Source of the DNA: Prochlorococcus sp. AG-355-N18
GTDB taxonomy: Bacteria; Cyanobacteriota; Cyanobacteriia; PCC-6307; Cyanobiaceae
Direction: 5' to 3'
Length of the DNA: 64,000 nucleotides
Assembly (NCBI GenBank): GCA_003278535.1
Contig: QCEG01000005.1
Coordinates: 39,628 to 103,627, forward strand
In this document: one piece after another, positions 46,905 to 60,000 of the stretch
How positions within the stretch are numbered: position 1 is the stretch's first letter
Layout of the letters: every line of letters begins with the position of its first letter
Program-made: the position numbers and the translations under genes
Notes under the pieces: generated by a model
The model's input: the letters and a program-made list of their open reading frames with translations, nothing else
Database searches by the model: none
What the model was told of the DNA's origin: nothing

Positions 46905-46912
46905 TGGTATTG

Positions 46913-47035
46913 ATTGACAGTCGATCTAAAATAAGGGGCAATTAGCTACTTTTTTTATAAAAAAAGATTTTTATTTCCTTTATTTGCCGCTCTTGGTTTA
47001 CCTACCTACTGCTGTTAATGTTTTTCCTTTTAGTA
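46913..47035 (+). pseudogene. Promoter module P4 with decayed signal-peptide leader
   Basis: ATTGACAGTCGATCTAAAAT and AAGGGGCAATTAGC repeat module P3; ATA in place of ATG then reads KKRFLFPLFAALGLPT, a shift, then AVNVFPF, clearly the same leader as MKRLLLPLLAAISLPTAVNA. A 4-base duplication (CTAC) breaks the frame. A dead copy of the promoter-plus-leader unit. Confidence 0.6.
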
Positions 47036-47090
47036 TAAATAATAATTGTATAAAAAATAATATAAATCTTCACAACTTTTTAAAAATAAA

Positions 47091-47252
47091 GTGAATTCAG
47101 TAGTAGTATTTCCTTCATCAGAGAGTCAAGGAAGTAGATTCGTTATAAAGAAAGAGAAAAAAAATATTTTTTATACTTACAAGTGCTCAATAATTGTGGG
47201 ATATTTTCAAGAATTTCTAAATAATCAAATCTTCCCTAGTGATTTTCAGTAA
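47091..47252 (+). pseudogene. Remnant resembling a trypsin-like protease N-terminus
   Basis: The frame VVVFPSSESQGSRFVIKKEK and the shifted frame ILTSAQ resemble the S1 N-terminal pattern ...GSGFVI...ILTSAH..., with the catalytic His position lost. Speculative; it follows the dead leader of P4, so a secreted protein is a reasonable origin. Confidence 0.35.
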
Positions 47253-47517
47253 CTCATTTGCAATCTCAAAAGTTAGAAAAGCTTATAAATGTAGAAACCC
47301 TTAAGTAATTTTAAGTAACTAATATTACTTTCGTCTTTTAAATAGAATCTAATTTTTAAATATATAAAGGAATCAAAATATATAAATGATATTTTGTAGT
47401 TAGATATACAATTTTAAATGAGAAATTGAATTACTAAACTTCTAAAAATATTGAAGCTTCTAGTCATTATGCATTAAAGCTTAATTTATAGTCTTAGAAG
47501 TTCAGATTAGTTTTAAA

Positions 47518-48048
47518 ATGATTTATAAATTTTCCTATTTTGCTTGGGGGGAAATATTTACTTTTTATCCGAATACTAATAATTATCACCTTCCTTTAAT
47601 TTTTGGCAATTATATTATTGGAATTCGTAATTCATTTGGACATGCTACTTATAGAATGTTTAGCAAAACACAAAATGTTTTTGATCTAAATATGGGAGAA
47701 AAGATTTCTATTCTTGATCTTAGTAATTCAATTCTGCAGAAAGAAACAGAAGGATTCAGTAACTTTTCCAGTAGCAACGGAAGTAATTTATTCATATATC
47801 AGGGTGATTTGAACTACGAAGGTAGGTGTCGATGAATGATGCCATGTCTAAATGCCAGTGCTGCAAGAGCTAAAATTTGTGGTGCCGTTGGAGGTGATGT
47901 TGACTACAACTTTTATGAGAGTATTGATCTATTGGATTTTGCGGTTATAGATAATGATTTTGGTTATATTATCTATAATGAAACTTATGGCTAAATAACA
48001 TTAAATGATGATGAAATGTTGGAAACTGACTTAGAGGACATTTTTTAG
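47518..48048 (+). pseudogene. Gene with three in-frame stops just before the giant gene
   Basis: One frame runs from an ATG at 47518 through TGA (47833), TAA (47992) and TAG (48046). It reads MIYKFSYFAWGEIFTFYPNT, later NASAARAKICGAVGGDV and NDDEMLETDLEDIF. The reading frame itself is kept throughout, so decay was by point changes. The stops rule out expression as one protein. Two bases separate the last stop from the giant gene's ATG, so it was probably the previous member of the locus. Family not recognised. Confidence 0.5.
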
Positions 48049-48050
48049 TT

Positions 48051-51000
48051 ATGGAGATAATTGATGATTTTAATATTGAGATTATTGATCATTACCAAAA
48101 TCCTTATGGTGAAATATATTTAAATAATATTGATAATTCCTCTGGAGAAATTAATTTAGACCATGATTTCAATTTAAGTCATATTTCTATTGATGATTTT
48201 AATACCTCTAATCAATCAACCATAATTAATTATCTTAATAGAGAAATAATAAACTTAGAATTAGAATATGCTAATAACTTTATTTTAGGTGATAAAAACG
48301 ACAATAAATTTATTTCTAATCTTAATTCACCCTACAAGAATTTTTATTACGCATCTGATAATAACGATACATATATTGGATTAAAAAATAAACTTGAGGT
48401 TTTAAATTATGATACGAATAATATTGATTTAGTCTCTGGGCTAATTGTTACAAATTCTAGTGATGATGTTTTTCTACAAGAAGATAATAATCTTTTTAAA
48501 GAATTATTAGATAATGATGATAATTTCTTGATTTTTAAGGACAATTTTAATTTAGATGATTTTGATAATTTAAAAGATTTTGATATTATCAGGCTAACCG
48601 AAAAAGAAGATCAAGCGATATTAAAGGGCAATAATGAGAAATTAATTATAGATTTCAATAAGGGAGATGACACTTTAGTTTTACACTCTTACACCCCTGA
48701 ATTGACTGCGGAAAATTATATAAACTTAGAAAAATTGGTATGGCATCCTTTAAATACTTCAGAAAATAGGGAAGATTTAAGTATTGAATTTGATGTCTTT
48801 GAAGTTTATGAAGGACAAGAAAAAGTAATCCCTATTGGAGATTATATAACTAATGCCCAAACTGAAAAAGAAAAAAATTGGGAAATTAATTACTTTCAGA
48901 ATGAAGAATTGGGTAAAAAGGAAATTCCAAATTGGATAACTATTGATTCTGTTGAACCAAGCGTATCTTTAATTGGAGCAGGTAATATTGTTATTTCATT
49001 CGAATTAGAAAAAGATGAAGAGAATGATCAATTAACTTGGATTAAAATATACGCCAATGATTTAAGAGATAATGCTCCTGGACTTCTAGGTCTTGAATTA
49101 GATTTAAATATGAATAATTCAATTTTCTCTATAGATGAAGATTTATATACTTTAACAAATATTTTTGATTCTAATAAATTGCCATTATTTAGGAATAAAG
49201 GATCAATAAAAAAAAGTCCAGTTGAAGATAATAAGCTATATATATATGGTCTTGGAGCTGCTTCACTTCCAAAAGCTAATCAAGGTGAAATCCTTGGTCT
49301 AAGTGATTACTCTAATGACAATACTCTATTTGCAAAAATTCCTTTGAGGAATTTTGACGATGAAATTCATTCAAAAAAAGATTTGGATTTGAATATTGAA
49401 ATAAAATTAATGCCCCAGGTGGGAGGCGAAATTATTGATTTAGATAAGGTATTAATTCTCGATAATAAGGCATCATTTGTAGATGTACTAAGGTTAAATC
49501 CTGATGATAAAGATATTAAATCCTATGCTTTTTCTTTGGAGGAAAAAAATCATAATGAGGTGAAGAATATTATATTTTCTTTAAGAGAAATAAATGATAA
49601 TCCAAAATTTGTTAATAGAGACAATGAGATTATCTTAAATGCTACACAAGACTCCCCCTTCTTATACAATTTATCTGATAAGTTTTTTGATGTAGATGAT
49701 ATAGATCTAGATTATGAAATTATAAATGCGCCAAATTGGATAGTCTTGGATGAATTAACTAATTCTCTAATCGGTACTCCTAAAAATATTAATGTTGGCA
49801 ATAATAATTTAATACTTAAAGTTTCAGATGGAAGGGGAGGAGAAATTGAAAAAGAAATAAAAATATTAGTTCAAAATATTAATGATTCCCCTTTCCTAAA
49901 TAAAGAAATACTTTTGCCAGAAATATTTCAAGATCAGAATTTTGATTTTCTTATACCCCAAAATTCTTTTGATGATCCAGATTTTTTAATCTCTAGTGAA
50001 GAGAAATTAGATTATTCAATACTAGATAATAATGGTACTTTTTTAGAAAGTGATTTTATTACATTTAACGAGGAAGAGAATATACTGAAATTTAGTCCAA
50101 CCCAAATTAATATAGGGTCTCATGAATTTAGGTTGAGAGCTACAGATAAAGATGGAAAGTATGCAGAGCAACTTATTACACTTAATATTAAAAACAAAAA
50201 TGACGCGCCCGTTTTTACAAAATCGTTTGAAACTTTTAAATCTTTTCAAACTAATTCATTAGATCTTAATTTAGTTTCTGAAGAAGAAAGAAAAAATTTA
50301 ATTTTTATTGATTCAAAAACTTCATTAGATCTTAACTCTTGGGTTAACGATGTTGACAAAGTTTTTGATATTAATGAATCTTTAACTTTTCATTTAGAAA
50401 TCATGGATAATGAAGGTCAAGTTTTTGAGATTAATAATAACAATGATGAAAAATATAATTGGATAAGTTTTAGTAAGAATATATTAGAAATTAATGCCAC
50501 AGAAAATAATATTGGTAGTCACTTTATAAGATTTAGTGCTTCTGACTCTTCAAATGAAACTATCACAAGTTTATTTAACATAAATGTTAGACATAAAAAC
50601 AGGGCACCAATAATCAATGAAAACTTTTTATTAGATGATATTTTTAATATAAAAGGTAAGGGATTACTCAATTCTACAGTTTCTAATAACTTTATACAGG
50701 ATGATTCATCCTATTCAAAAGTTCTATTGGTTTCGTTAGAAGAAGAATCTGAAATAAACTTTAAATTGCCTAAATCCTTGTTCCTTGATCCTGATCTTTT
50801 ATTAGATGAGAATGAAAAATTATCAATCGAACTTATAGGATCTGAAGAGTTATTTAATAATGATTCAAAAGAATTAAATGTTTTTACTTTTGATGAAGAT
50901 AATTTAAGTATATCTGGTTCAACTGTAGGTCTTGCAATTGATAAATCTAATGGTGCAGCAATATGGAAAAATAAGTTAATAGCTGAAGATAATTATGGTA

Positions 51001-54000
51001 AATCTACAAGTATAGATTTGATTTTTTCTCTTCAACGAACTGCATTGAAACCATCTGTAGAAATCTTAAATGAGATTAATGATTTTGAAGAAGGGACCAT
51101 CAAAACATTAAATGAATTTATCAATATAAATAATGTTCCACGGACTGGCGATCGGTTATTTATAGAAATTTCACAAGTTGATACCAACCCATATAAATTA
51201 GATCTTTTTTCAGATAATATTTTTATAGAGGAAGCTTATGTTAATAATAAACCAGTCTGGAAAATTAATGGTAATTGGAATAATATAGAGAATTTGCTCA
51301 ATAATCTTAAATTAAAAACTTCTAATAATTTTGGTTTTGGGGATTTTAAATTAGAAGTCAAAGCTTATAGTGAACTTGGATTGACATCACTTAGGTCCGA
51401 GGTTTCAAATGCAATATTTGATATTTATATCAATCCAAAGGTAGATGCACCAGTATGGATTGATAATACAAATGATGATTTTCTTTTAGAAGATTTTAAT
51501 TTTTCTTCATTAGGAGATGTTTTTAAAGCAGAATTAATTGATTATAATGAAAAACTTAGCTATAGAATTTCTTTTGATAATGATTTAGACCTTGAATTTT
51601 CTAATATATTCGGAGAAGAATTAGGACTTAAGATTGAAAATAGTTTTATATTTAATGAAAATGAATGGCAAGATCTAATTATAAGAAATAAATCTGAAAC
51701 AATAAATTTAATAGATTTAAAAATAGAAGCATTATCTTATTCAAATGTCCTTAGGAAATTTAAAGCTAGCGACTATAGATTAATAAAATGGAAGCCTATT
51801 CCTTTAATTGAAATAGATCCAAATATTAATGTAATTACGGAAATTACAAAATCTAAGTCAGGAGAAATTATTAATCTTGATCTTGATTTAAATATTCCTC
51901 CAATCGCTAAAAGTTCGTTACTAGCTTTGAAATTAAAAGAGGGTAGTGAGTTGATATTAAATAATGAAGTTATAAAGCCAGAAAATAAAATTGATTCAGA
52001 TGAATATTATTATTTAAATTTTAATCAAAATAGCCAAATTGTTAGACTTCAAATAAGGAATCCAGATATTTTTAATGGTCTTTATGAAGGGGAAATAAGC
52101 ATATATTCTTCGGTTAAAGATGATTTAAATAAATCTTATTTAGAACATTCTATTTTTGAGGACGTAAAAAATAAATTAACTACTAAAAATGAAAAAAATA
52201 TATTTAGTTGGGAAGTTTCTCAAGTGGCATTTAGTCCAGAATTTAATTCAGATAATTTAGAAAAATTTGGATATGATCCAATTACTGGAAAGTTAAATTT
52301 AGAAATCAGAAGAGGAAGTAGTCTTTCAGGGCAAAGGAATCCTAGAGAGGGTTTGATACTAGGAATACAAAATATACCTAATGGGTATCAATTAGTTAAT
52401 AAAGTTGATGATAAATATATTGTATTTGGAGCTACTGATGAATTTGGTACTTTTACTATCATAAATATTCCACCCCTACCTTTTGATACTGAACAAAACC
52501 AAATAGCAAATTTTAATTTAATAAATGAAGGTAATTTGTTTCTTATACCCAATGATAAAAAAGTAAGTCCTCTAAATAATCATAAATTAAAATTCTTATT
52601 ATCTTCAAGAATTATAGATAATTCTATTGGTGATACTTCATCTGAAGTGGTATCTGAAGAATTATATTTGAATTCATCAAATACTTTACCAGTATTAAAT
52701 GAAGATAGATTTGTTGATCCTCTTATTATTGATTTCAATAATGATGGTATTCAATTCTTAGATATAAACGATTTAGAAAATAATATAAGATTCAACATGA
52801 TACCAACAAAAGGTAACTATAAAACTTCTTGGATAACTAACACTGATGCTAATCCATTTGATAACGCTTTTTTAGCACTTAATGATACTAAAAATGATGA
52901 TGGCGATATAAAGATTCTTTCTATAAATGAATTATTTTCTGAATATTTTAAATCAGAAAATATAACAAGGAATTATCTATCTGGTACAGATGCATTGTTA
53001 AGTTTAGATGTTAATAATGACAAAATCATAGATCATCTTGATGATTCATGGAGTGAAATTTTGTTATGGTTCGATAATGGTGATGGTATCTCTCAAAAGG
53101 AAGAGTTATTAAATGTAGAAAACTTTCTTTCAAAAATTGATCTTAATACTAAAGAAAATTTATCTGTACAACCTTCATGGTCTTCTTCAAATATTTTGTT
53201 AAGTCAATCAAATGCTTATTCAAAATCTCCAAATGAAAATGTTTATAAAATATATGATGTTGGATTAGAAAATTATAGTGGAGATTTCTTGAATGAAAAA
53301 ATTGACATTGAATTATTATCAAAAAATGAAGGACAAAATGAATTTTCTCAAAATAATAACTTAATTACTAATGAGAATAATGATCAGGCCTTTCTTAAGA
53401 TCATTTCTCCATTAAGTTCCTCTTGGATTGAAGAGGGAATTGATTCTTTAACTCTAATTAGATTATCAGGATTGCCAAATGAGATTACTCTCCCATTAGG
53501 ATTAAAAGATTCTATTGGCGATTGGGTATTTACCTGGGAAGACTATAAAAATAATGATTATCAACTTAATTTAATAGCTAACGATTATTGGAGTGGAAAT
53601 TTTCCTTTGAATGTTCTAGTAAGCCAAATTCAGGCCGATGGAAGCTTAAGAAGTTCTATTTCTAAAACAATAAATGTTGAGATAACTCCTGTAGCTAATA
53701 AACCTTATTTAAATTCAAAAAATATAATAGCAAAAGAAGATGAATTATTTTCTATTCAAGATTTGATTTCATCTTACGGTTTAAGAGATAATGATGGGTC
53801 AGAAAAATTAGTTTTTGAATTAACTGATTTACCCCAAGGTACAAAAATATTTTATAAGGAAGGATTAGAAGAAATTAAATCAAATGAAAATGGCGTTTTT
53901 GTATTTGATAGTGATGAGATAAATAATATTGGTATTCAACCTGCCGAAAACTTTTCGGGAATTCTTCAATTTGCTATAAAATTAATTGCTATTGAAAATG

Positions 54001-57000
54001 GAAATTTATCTGAAGCAGAAATAACTAAAAATGTTCAAGTAAATATAGATGCCATTCCAGATAAACCCAAAGATATTATTTTTGTAGATCAAACAAATAA
54101 AAATGGATTAATTCAAAATCAAAGTATTAGACTTCTCGAAATAATTAATCCTATATCTTCTAATAATTTTGAAGATAACGACGGCTCTGAAGAGAAATTA
54201 ATAGAAATTGCTATAGATGATAGTTTGATTTTGGGAAACAGTATTAATGATTCATGGAACCCAATCTTAAATAATAATTCTGATGGTATATCTAAATATT
54301 TATTTAAATTTGAAGATCTAGAAAATCTAATTTTGATTGATAATGGTATTGATGCAATTAATAAAATTGATTTTGAAGCAAGTTTAATTTCAAAAGAGAA
54401 ATCTAATGGAAAATCTAATAGAGGAAATATTTCTAAAATTTCAATAAATTTTCATAGAAATGCAAAAGATCCTTTTTTTAAAAATATCGAATTAATAAAT
54501 TTAAATGAGGATTTTGATTTTTATAATCTTAGTAATTTTGTAGATATTGAACCTTATCTAGACGATTCAATCGAATTTGTTATAGATAATTTAAATTCAA
54601 ACTTGAATATTTTTGATTTAGATAAAAACATAATTGAAAGAAATGAAAATAATGAGATTATTTTAAATGATAGTTTAGATAATTTCTTTATAAAATCTAT
54701 TCCAAATATTTCAGGAAACTTCAGCTTTAACATTAGGTCTATTGCTATACCTCCTGGTTTGGGATTATCTAAAGAGTCTTCAAGAAAAAAACTTGATTTA
54801 TCAATAAATCCGATAGCAGATATCCCAATTATTAATTTTGAAAAAAAAGATGATTTTCATAACATAGAATCAAATGGCTGGTTTGATTTGGGAAAATTAA
54901 ATCTAAATATAAATTCAAATGATAATGATAATTCTGAAAATTATTTTTTGAAAATTGGCTACTTTAATGAAAAAGGTCAAGTAAATAATCTTCCTGATTC
55001 TTTTAGGCTAAATGTTGACTTAACAAAAAATAATGAAGGTTATTATGAAATACCTGAAGAGCTTTTAAATGATTTAAATTTATATTTAGGAATCATTCCT
55101 GAAAATATAGAATTAGCCTTAATTCCAATCTCTACTGATGATAATAGTAGCGTAGAAGGAGAAAGAGTTTTACTGAAAATTTCAAGTAATGAAGTTTTAA
55201 AATTTCCTTTATTAAATATTGCTTTTAATCCTAATTTTGATGAAGATACAAGAGTGCCATTATTAAAAGAAAATGGAGGCCCTATAGAAGCAAATCTAGT
55301 TTCATCAGCTGGCAGTCAAACCTTAGAAATAGAGTTCAGCGAGATCCCTGCTAATGCAAAAATTCAAAAAAGAGTTTTGGATGGAGATGAAACAAACTGG
55401 ATCACACTTTCTGATCAATTATCTTCATTAATTATTCCTTATGAGGAAGCTAAGGATCTATTTTTCCAACCTCCCAAGGATCATACGGGAAATATTGAAA
55501 TTACTGTTAGAGCATTAAGTTTTGATTCTGCCAGAAATAGTAAGTCATCTAATCCAAAAAAAGTTAATTTTAATTTTAATCCTATAAATGATGCACCTTT
55601 CGTTATTGATGCATCTGATTTAGATAAAGTTCTAGAAAACTATTACAAAGAATGGGATCTCCTTAAAATATTTGAAGATGTCGATAATAATAACTCGGAA
55701 ATTGAGATAAAATCTATAAACCAAATAATTGAAAATGAAAATCGTGAATTACCACAATGGTTAAAAATAAGTAATGAGGGTTTTTTATCTGGGATCCCCT
55801 TAAATCAAGATGTTGGATTTTATGAATTTTATATAACAGCTAATGATCCTTCAGGACTAGAATCTTCAGTAAATATAAATTTAGAAGTAGGCAATACTAA
55901 TTCATCTCCATTTTTAACGAACTATATCCCAAAATCTTGGACGCTTAATAGTGATGATAATGGAGAATTTATTTTTAAAACGGTTGACTTAAATGATGAA
56001 TTAATACTTAATCCAGTATTGTTTTTTGATGATGATGATTTTCTTCATAATGAAGAAAAACATATTTATTCAATAAGCACTAATTTGGTTGATTGGGATG
56101 AAAATATTTCTGACCTTGCCAAATTAAGAGATGGGCAATTAATAATTAAACCAACTACTAAATCAAAAATAGGCGATCAAATTTTTTATTTAAAGGCTTC
56201 TGATATTAATGGAACTTCAGTGTTGCAAAAAATTGCCTTATTTGTAAATGATATAAATGAACCACCTGTTGTTATAAAAGAAGGCGCAAATCTTGTTTCA
56301 CAGAATAGATGGCAAGAAGAGATCTTTATTAAAGAAGACGAAGATTTTAATTTTGATTTAAATAATCTTTTTGTTGATAATGATCAAAGTGATGTTCTCG
56401 CTTTAATAAATCCAAGCAATTTTCCTTCTTGGCTTAAATTTAATCTGGCAAAGAATAATTATGGAGGAACCTTGGAAGGCGTTCCAAAAAATAATGATAT
56501 TGGAGCTTATAAATTAATTTGGCAAGCTATTGATCTTAGGGGACAAAAATCTATATATGAACTCATTATTAATGTTGAAAATACTAATGATTCGCCTTCA
56601 TTAAAAATCAATCCTGATTATTCTAATTTTGGTGAAATTATTAATGGCATCCCTTCTTTATTAGAAGGAGAATATACATCACTAGATCTTAGTAAGATTT
56701 TTAGTGACGATGATTTAATTCATGGAGATAATTTGAATTATGAAATAATTGAGATATCTAAAGATGATAATGTAATTGATAACCAACAAGAATGGCTTGA
56801 AATCGTTTATAGATCAACTACCCCTAAATCTCCTGAGGGAAAACTCTATATTGAACCAGTTTTCTATAAATATGATGATTCTTTAAATTTAATAAGGATA
56901 GAAAATAACGAATTAGCATCACTTCAGAATGGAACTGAATTAGTAGTTTCCATTCAATTAATTGATAATAGAAATATTTTAGAAAATGGAGTTTTAGGAA

Positions 57001-60000
57001 TTGATTTAGATATCATTATTGGGGAATCCCTAGAACTAATTAAGGAATCGGCTTCCTTAACAAATAAATTACCACTATTTAATAGTATTCTTGAATCAAA
57101 TAACTCTATTAGAATAGAGGCTGGAGCACTTCCTGAAATTGGCCAAGGAGATTATTTAGGAATTGATGAATTTGATGAAATTATAAGTTTTAAAACTAGA
57201 CTTAAAAATTCTCAGGAAAATATATTTTTAGGAATTAGCCAAGGTAAAGGTATAAATAGAGATGGAATTACTGGAAGAAATCAGGAAATATTTACTGATG
57301 AAAATAGTGTATTTTATTCTTATTCCAGTAGAGATGGTGCTGACTTACATATTATGGCACCTAAAAATAATGATGTTGGTAAATATAATTTTAAAATCAA
57401 TGCTATAGATAGTTCAGGATCAGCAGAAATAGCATTTATACCCTTTGAGATTTTAAATAAAAATGATAAGCCTTTTGTAAATAAGAATACTGAAAAATTC
57501 TTAAAGGATTTATTTGACGAAGAATATTTTGAAAATTTTAATTTCAATACTGGACCATTATCTTTATTTTCTGATGATGACTTAATTCATAATAGTGATA
57601 ATCTTACATTTCAAATTATTCAAGGAGATATAAATAATAAGATAAATAATGATTTGTATGCTGAAAATATATTAAATATTGAGAAAACTGATAATAAAAT
57701 TTCAAATTTATCTTTTAAAGTACCCTTAGGTTTAACTAATGATGTAAGTCAAGAGTTTAAATTAAAGGCAATAGATTCAGAGGGAGAGGAGGTAGAGACT
57801 GATTGGTTTAATCTTTTTTTCAAGCCAAAAGCTGATTTAACTAATATTACTGGAGTTAATGATAATGAAATCATTGATCTCTTATCTCTAGGTATCCTTC
57901 TAAATAAAAATATGTCTATAGATTTGAGTAGAAATCTTGGCATTAACTCTCTTGATCCAAATGATATTTTAGGAGATAAAATATTCTTAAATATTCAAGT
58001 AGGAGATCAAGAAGCATATCTTAAAAACAATGTTGGTGATAATCCAATAATAGATAATGGAAAAATAAATGAAATTGGGGAAAAGCAATTTAGAATTGAT
58101 CTTAATAATCTCTCCGAAATCTCAGGTAATCCCTTAGGAAATATTTCCGGTCTTGAGTTAATAGTGTCCCCTAATAAATTTGAAGAAAAACCTTCACAAC
58201 TTGAAAATGTATATTCTATAAATAATGAGAATGAGCCTGTTAAAACTGGAATAGCTATTGATATTTGGACTGAAACAGAAGTTAATTCTATAGAAACTAA
58301 ATATCCAAGTGTCTCATCAAATGTTTCAACAATATGGATCCCTATAGATAATAATCAGGCAGAATTCTTACCATCAAGGCCTATCAATATTGATGAAACT
58401 TTTTTTGAAATTGATAGCAATTATATTTTGGATATGAATGAATATTTTTATGATCCGGACCAAGATGAGACTATAGGTTGGAAACTTAATCTACCAAGAA
58501 AAATCAGAGATTTGATTTTTATAGAGAATGAAAGTGGTAAAGTTTTATTTACTGAAAAAGTTAAATCATTTGAGGATTTGCCATTAGGAATTCATAAAAT
58601 TATTTGCGAGCGGAAAGATAGTTCTCATTCTTTTGGTCAAAAATCAGGAATGTCTCGCGGAGTTATAAGACTGGCATTTAGATCAAATAAAAGTGAAAAA
58701 ATAATAAAGGGTATAGACCTCTTAAGGGAAGCTGATACTTCTTCTCTCGAAGCGATTGTGAAAAATCAAAAAGAAAGTTTGAGTGAAGCCGAATCAAATG
58801 TTCTGGAAATTTTAGATAAATTGAAATTAAAAAATGAAAATGAAAAACTTTCTTTTATCGAGAAAATTAGTATTGGAAAGGTAGCTTTGCTAGAAACTAC
58901 TGAAGATCAAAAAGTAATTAAGCTTGATTCTACAAACTCTTCAGGTGCTTTATTTTTAGAATCTTCCACCAGTAATACTTCAGAGGAAATGGATTTAAAA
59001 ATAAATAATATTTATAAATCCCCAAATATTAATATGCCTCTGGGCGAGATTGATTTTTCATTAGATACAAATTCCGCAGAATCTTCAATTGTCTTTATTG
59101 ATGTACTTGATTTGGAAACCAATATTAATTCCATTGTTAAAACTAATGTATTTGACGAGCCTTCATTATTTCAATCAACCCAATTAACATATGAGGAATC
59201 AGTTGATGGGTCATTGCAAGAATGGTTGGATTCTTTGGATTTTAATTTAAATTATTATGCATTACCAAATTCTGGAATGAATATTGAATTAGAGAGTTTG
59301 AAAATTAATATGAATGATACCCTCTCAGAAAAACTTTCATCTATAGGTTTTTCCGAGGATCATCTGCCCTATATTGATGGTTCATCATATTTATTAGATA
59401 CAGATAATGATGGTTTGGTTGATAAAATTGGACTTCTATTAATAGATCAGGGTTATTTTGATTTGAATAGAGATATAGGTTTTATTAGAGATCCAATAAT
59501 TCCAATCCTTTTTGAAGTAATTGAAACACCTGAAACTAGTCAAAATATTGGTAACGAAACTATAGAAGCAAGTAGTTCTATAATCCCTCAAGATTTAAGT
59601 CTTTATAATAATTACAATATCAATAATTTATATCAAAATTCTTCAGTGATAGAAGATATATCTGGAGAAATATTAAACAAAAATAATTTTAGCTATATCA
59701 GTAATTCCCAAATTAATAAAGAAGCAGAAAATATTAAGTTAAAAGTCGATGAAACTAATTTTATTTTCGATAATAGTTCTGTTTTTAAAAAACTGAAAAA
59801 ATTAAGTAAGCTTTTATCTAATAGTTTTGATTTAGCTAAAGATTTTGCATCAAGACTTGTTGATTCACCTTTAGAAAGTTTCTTGTTGATAATGTTGGGT
59901 GGTATATCTTCCGAGAGAATTTTAACTAAATCTATAGATACATTAACTAAAGATAGAAATCTAAAAATAAAAAGGCGAAATGAACTTTTCCAAGGTAGAT

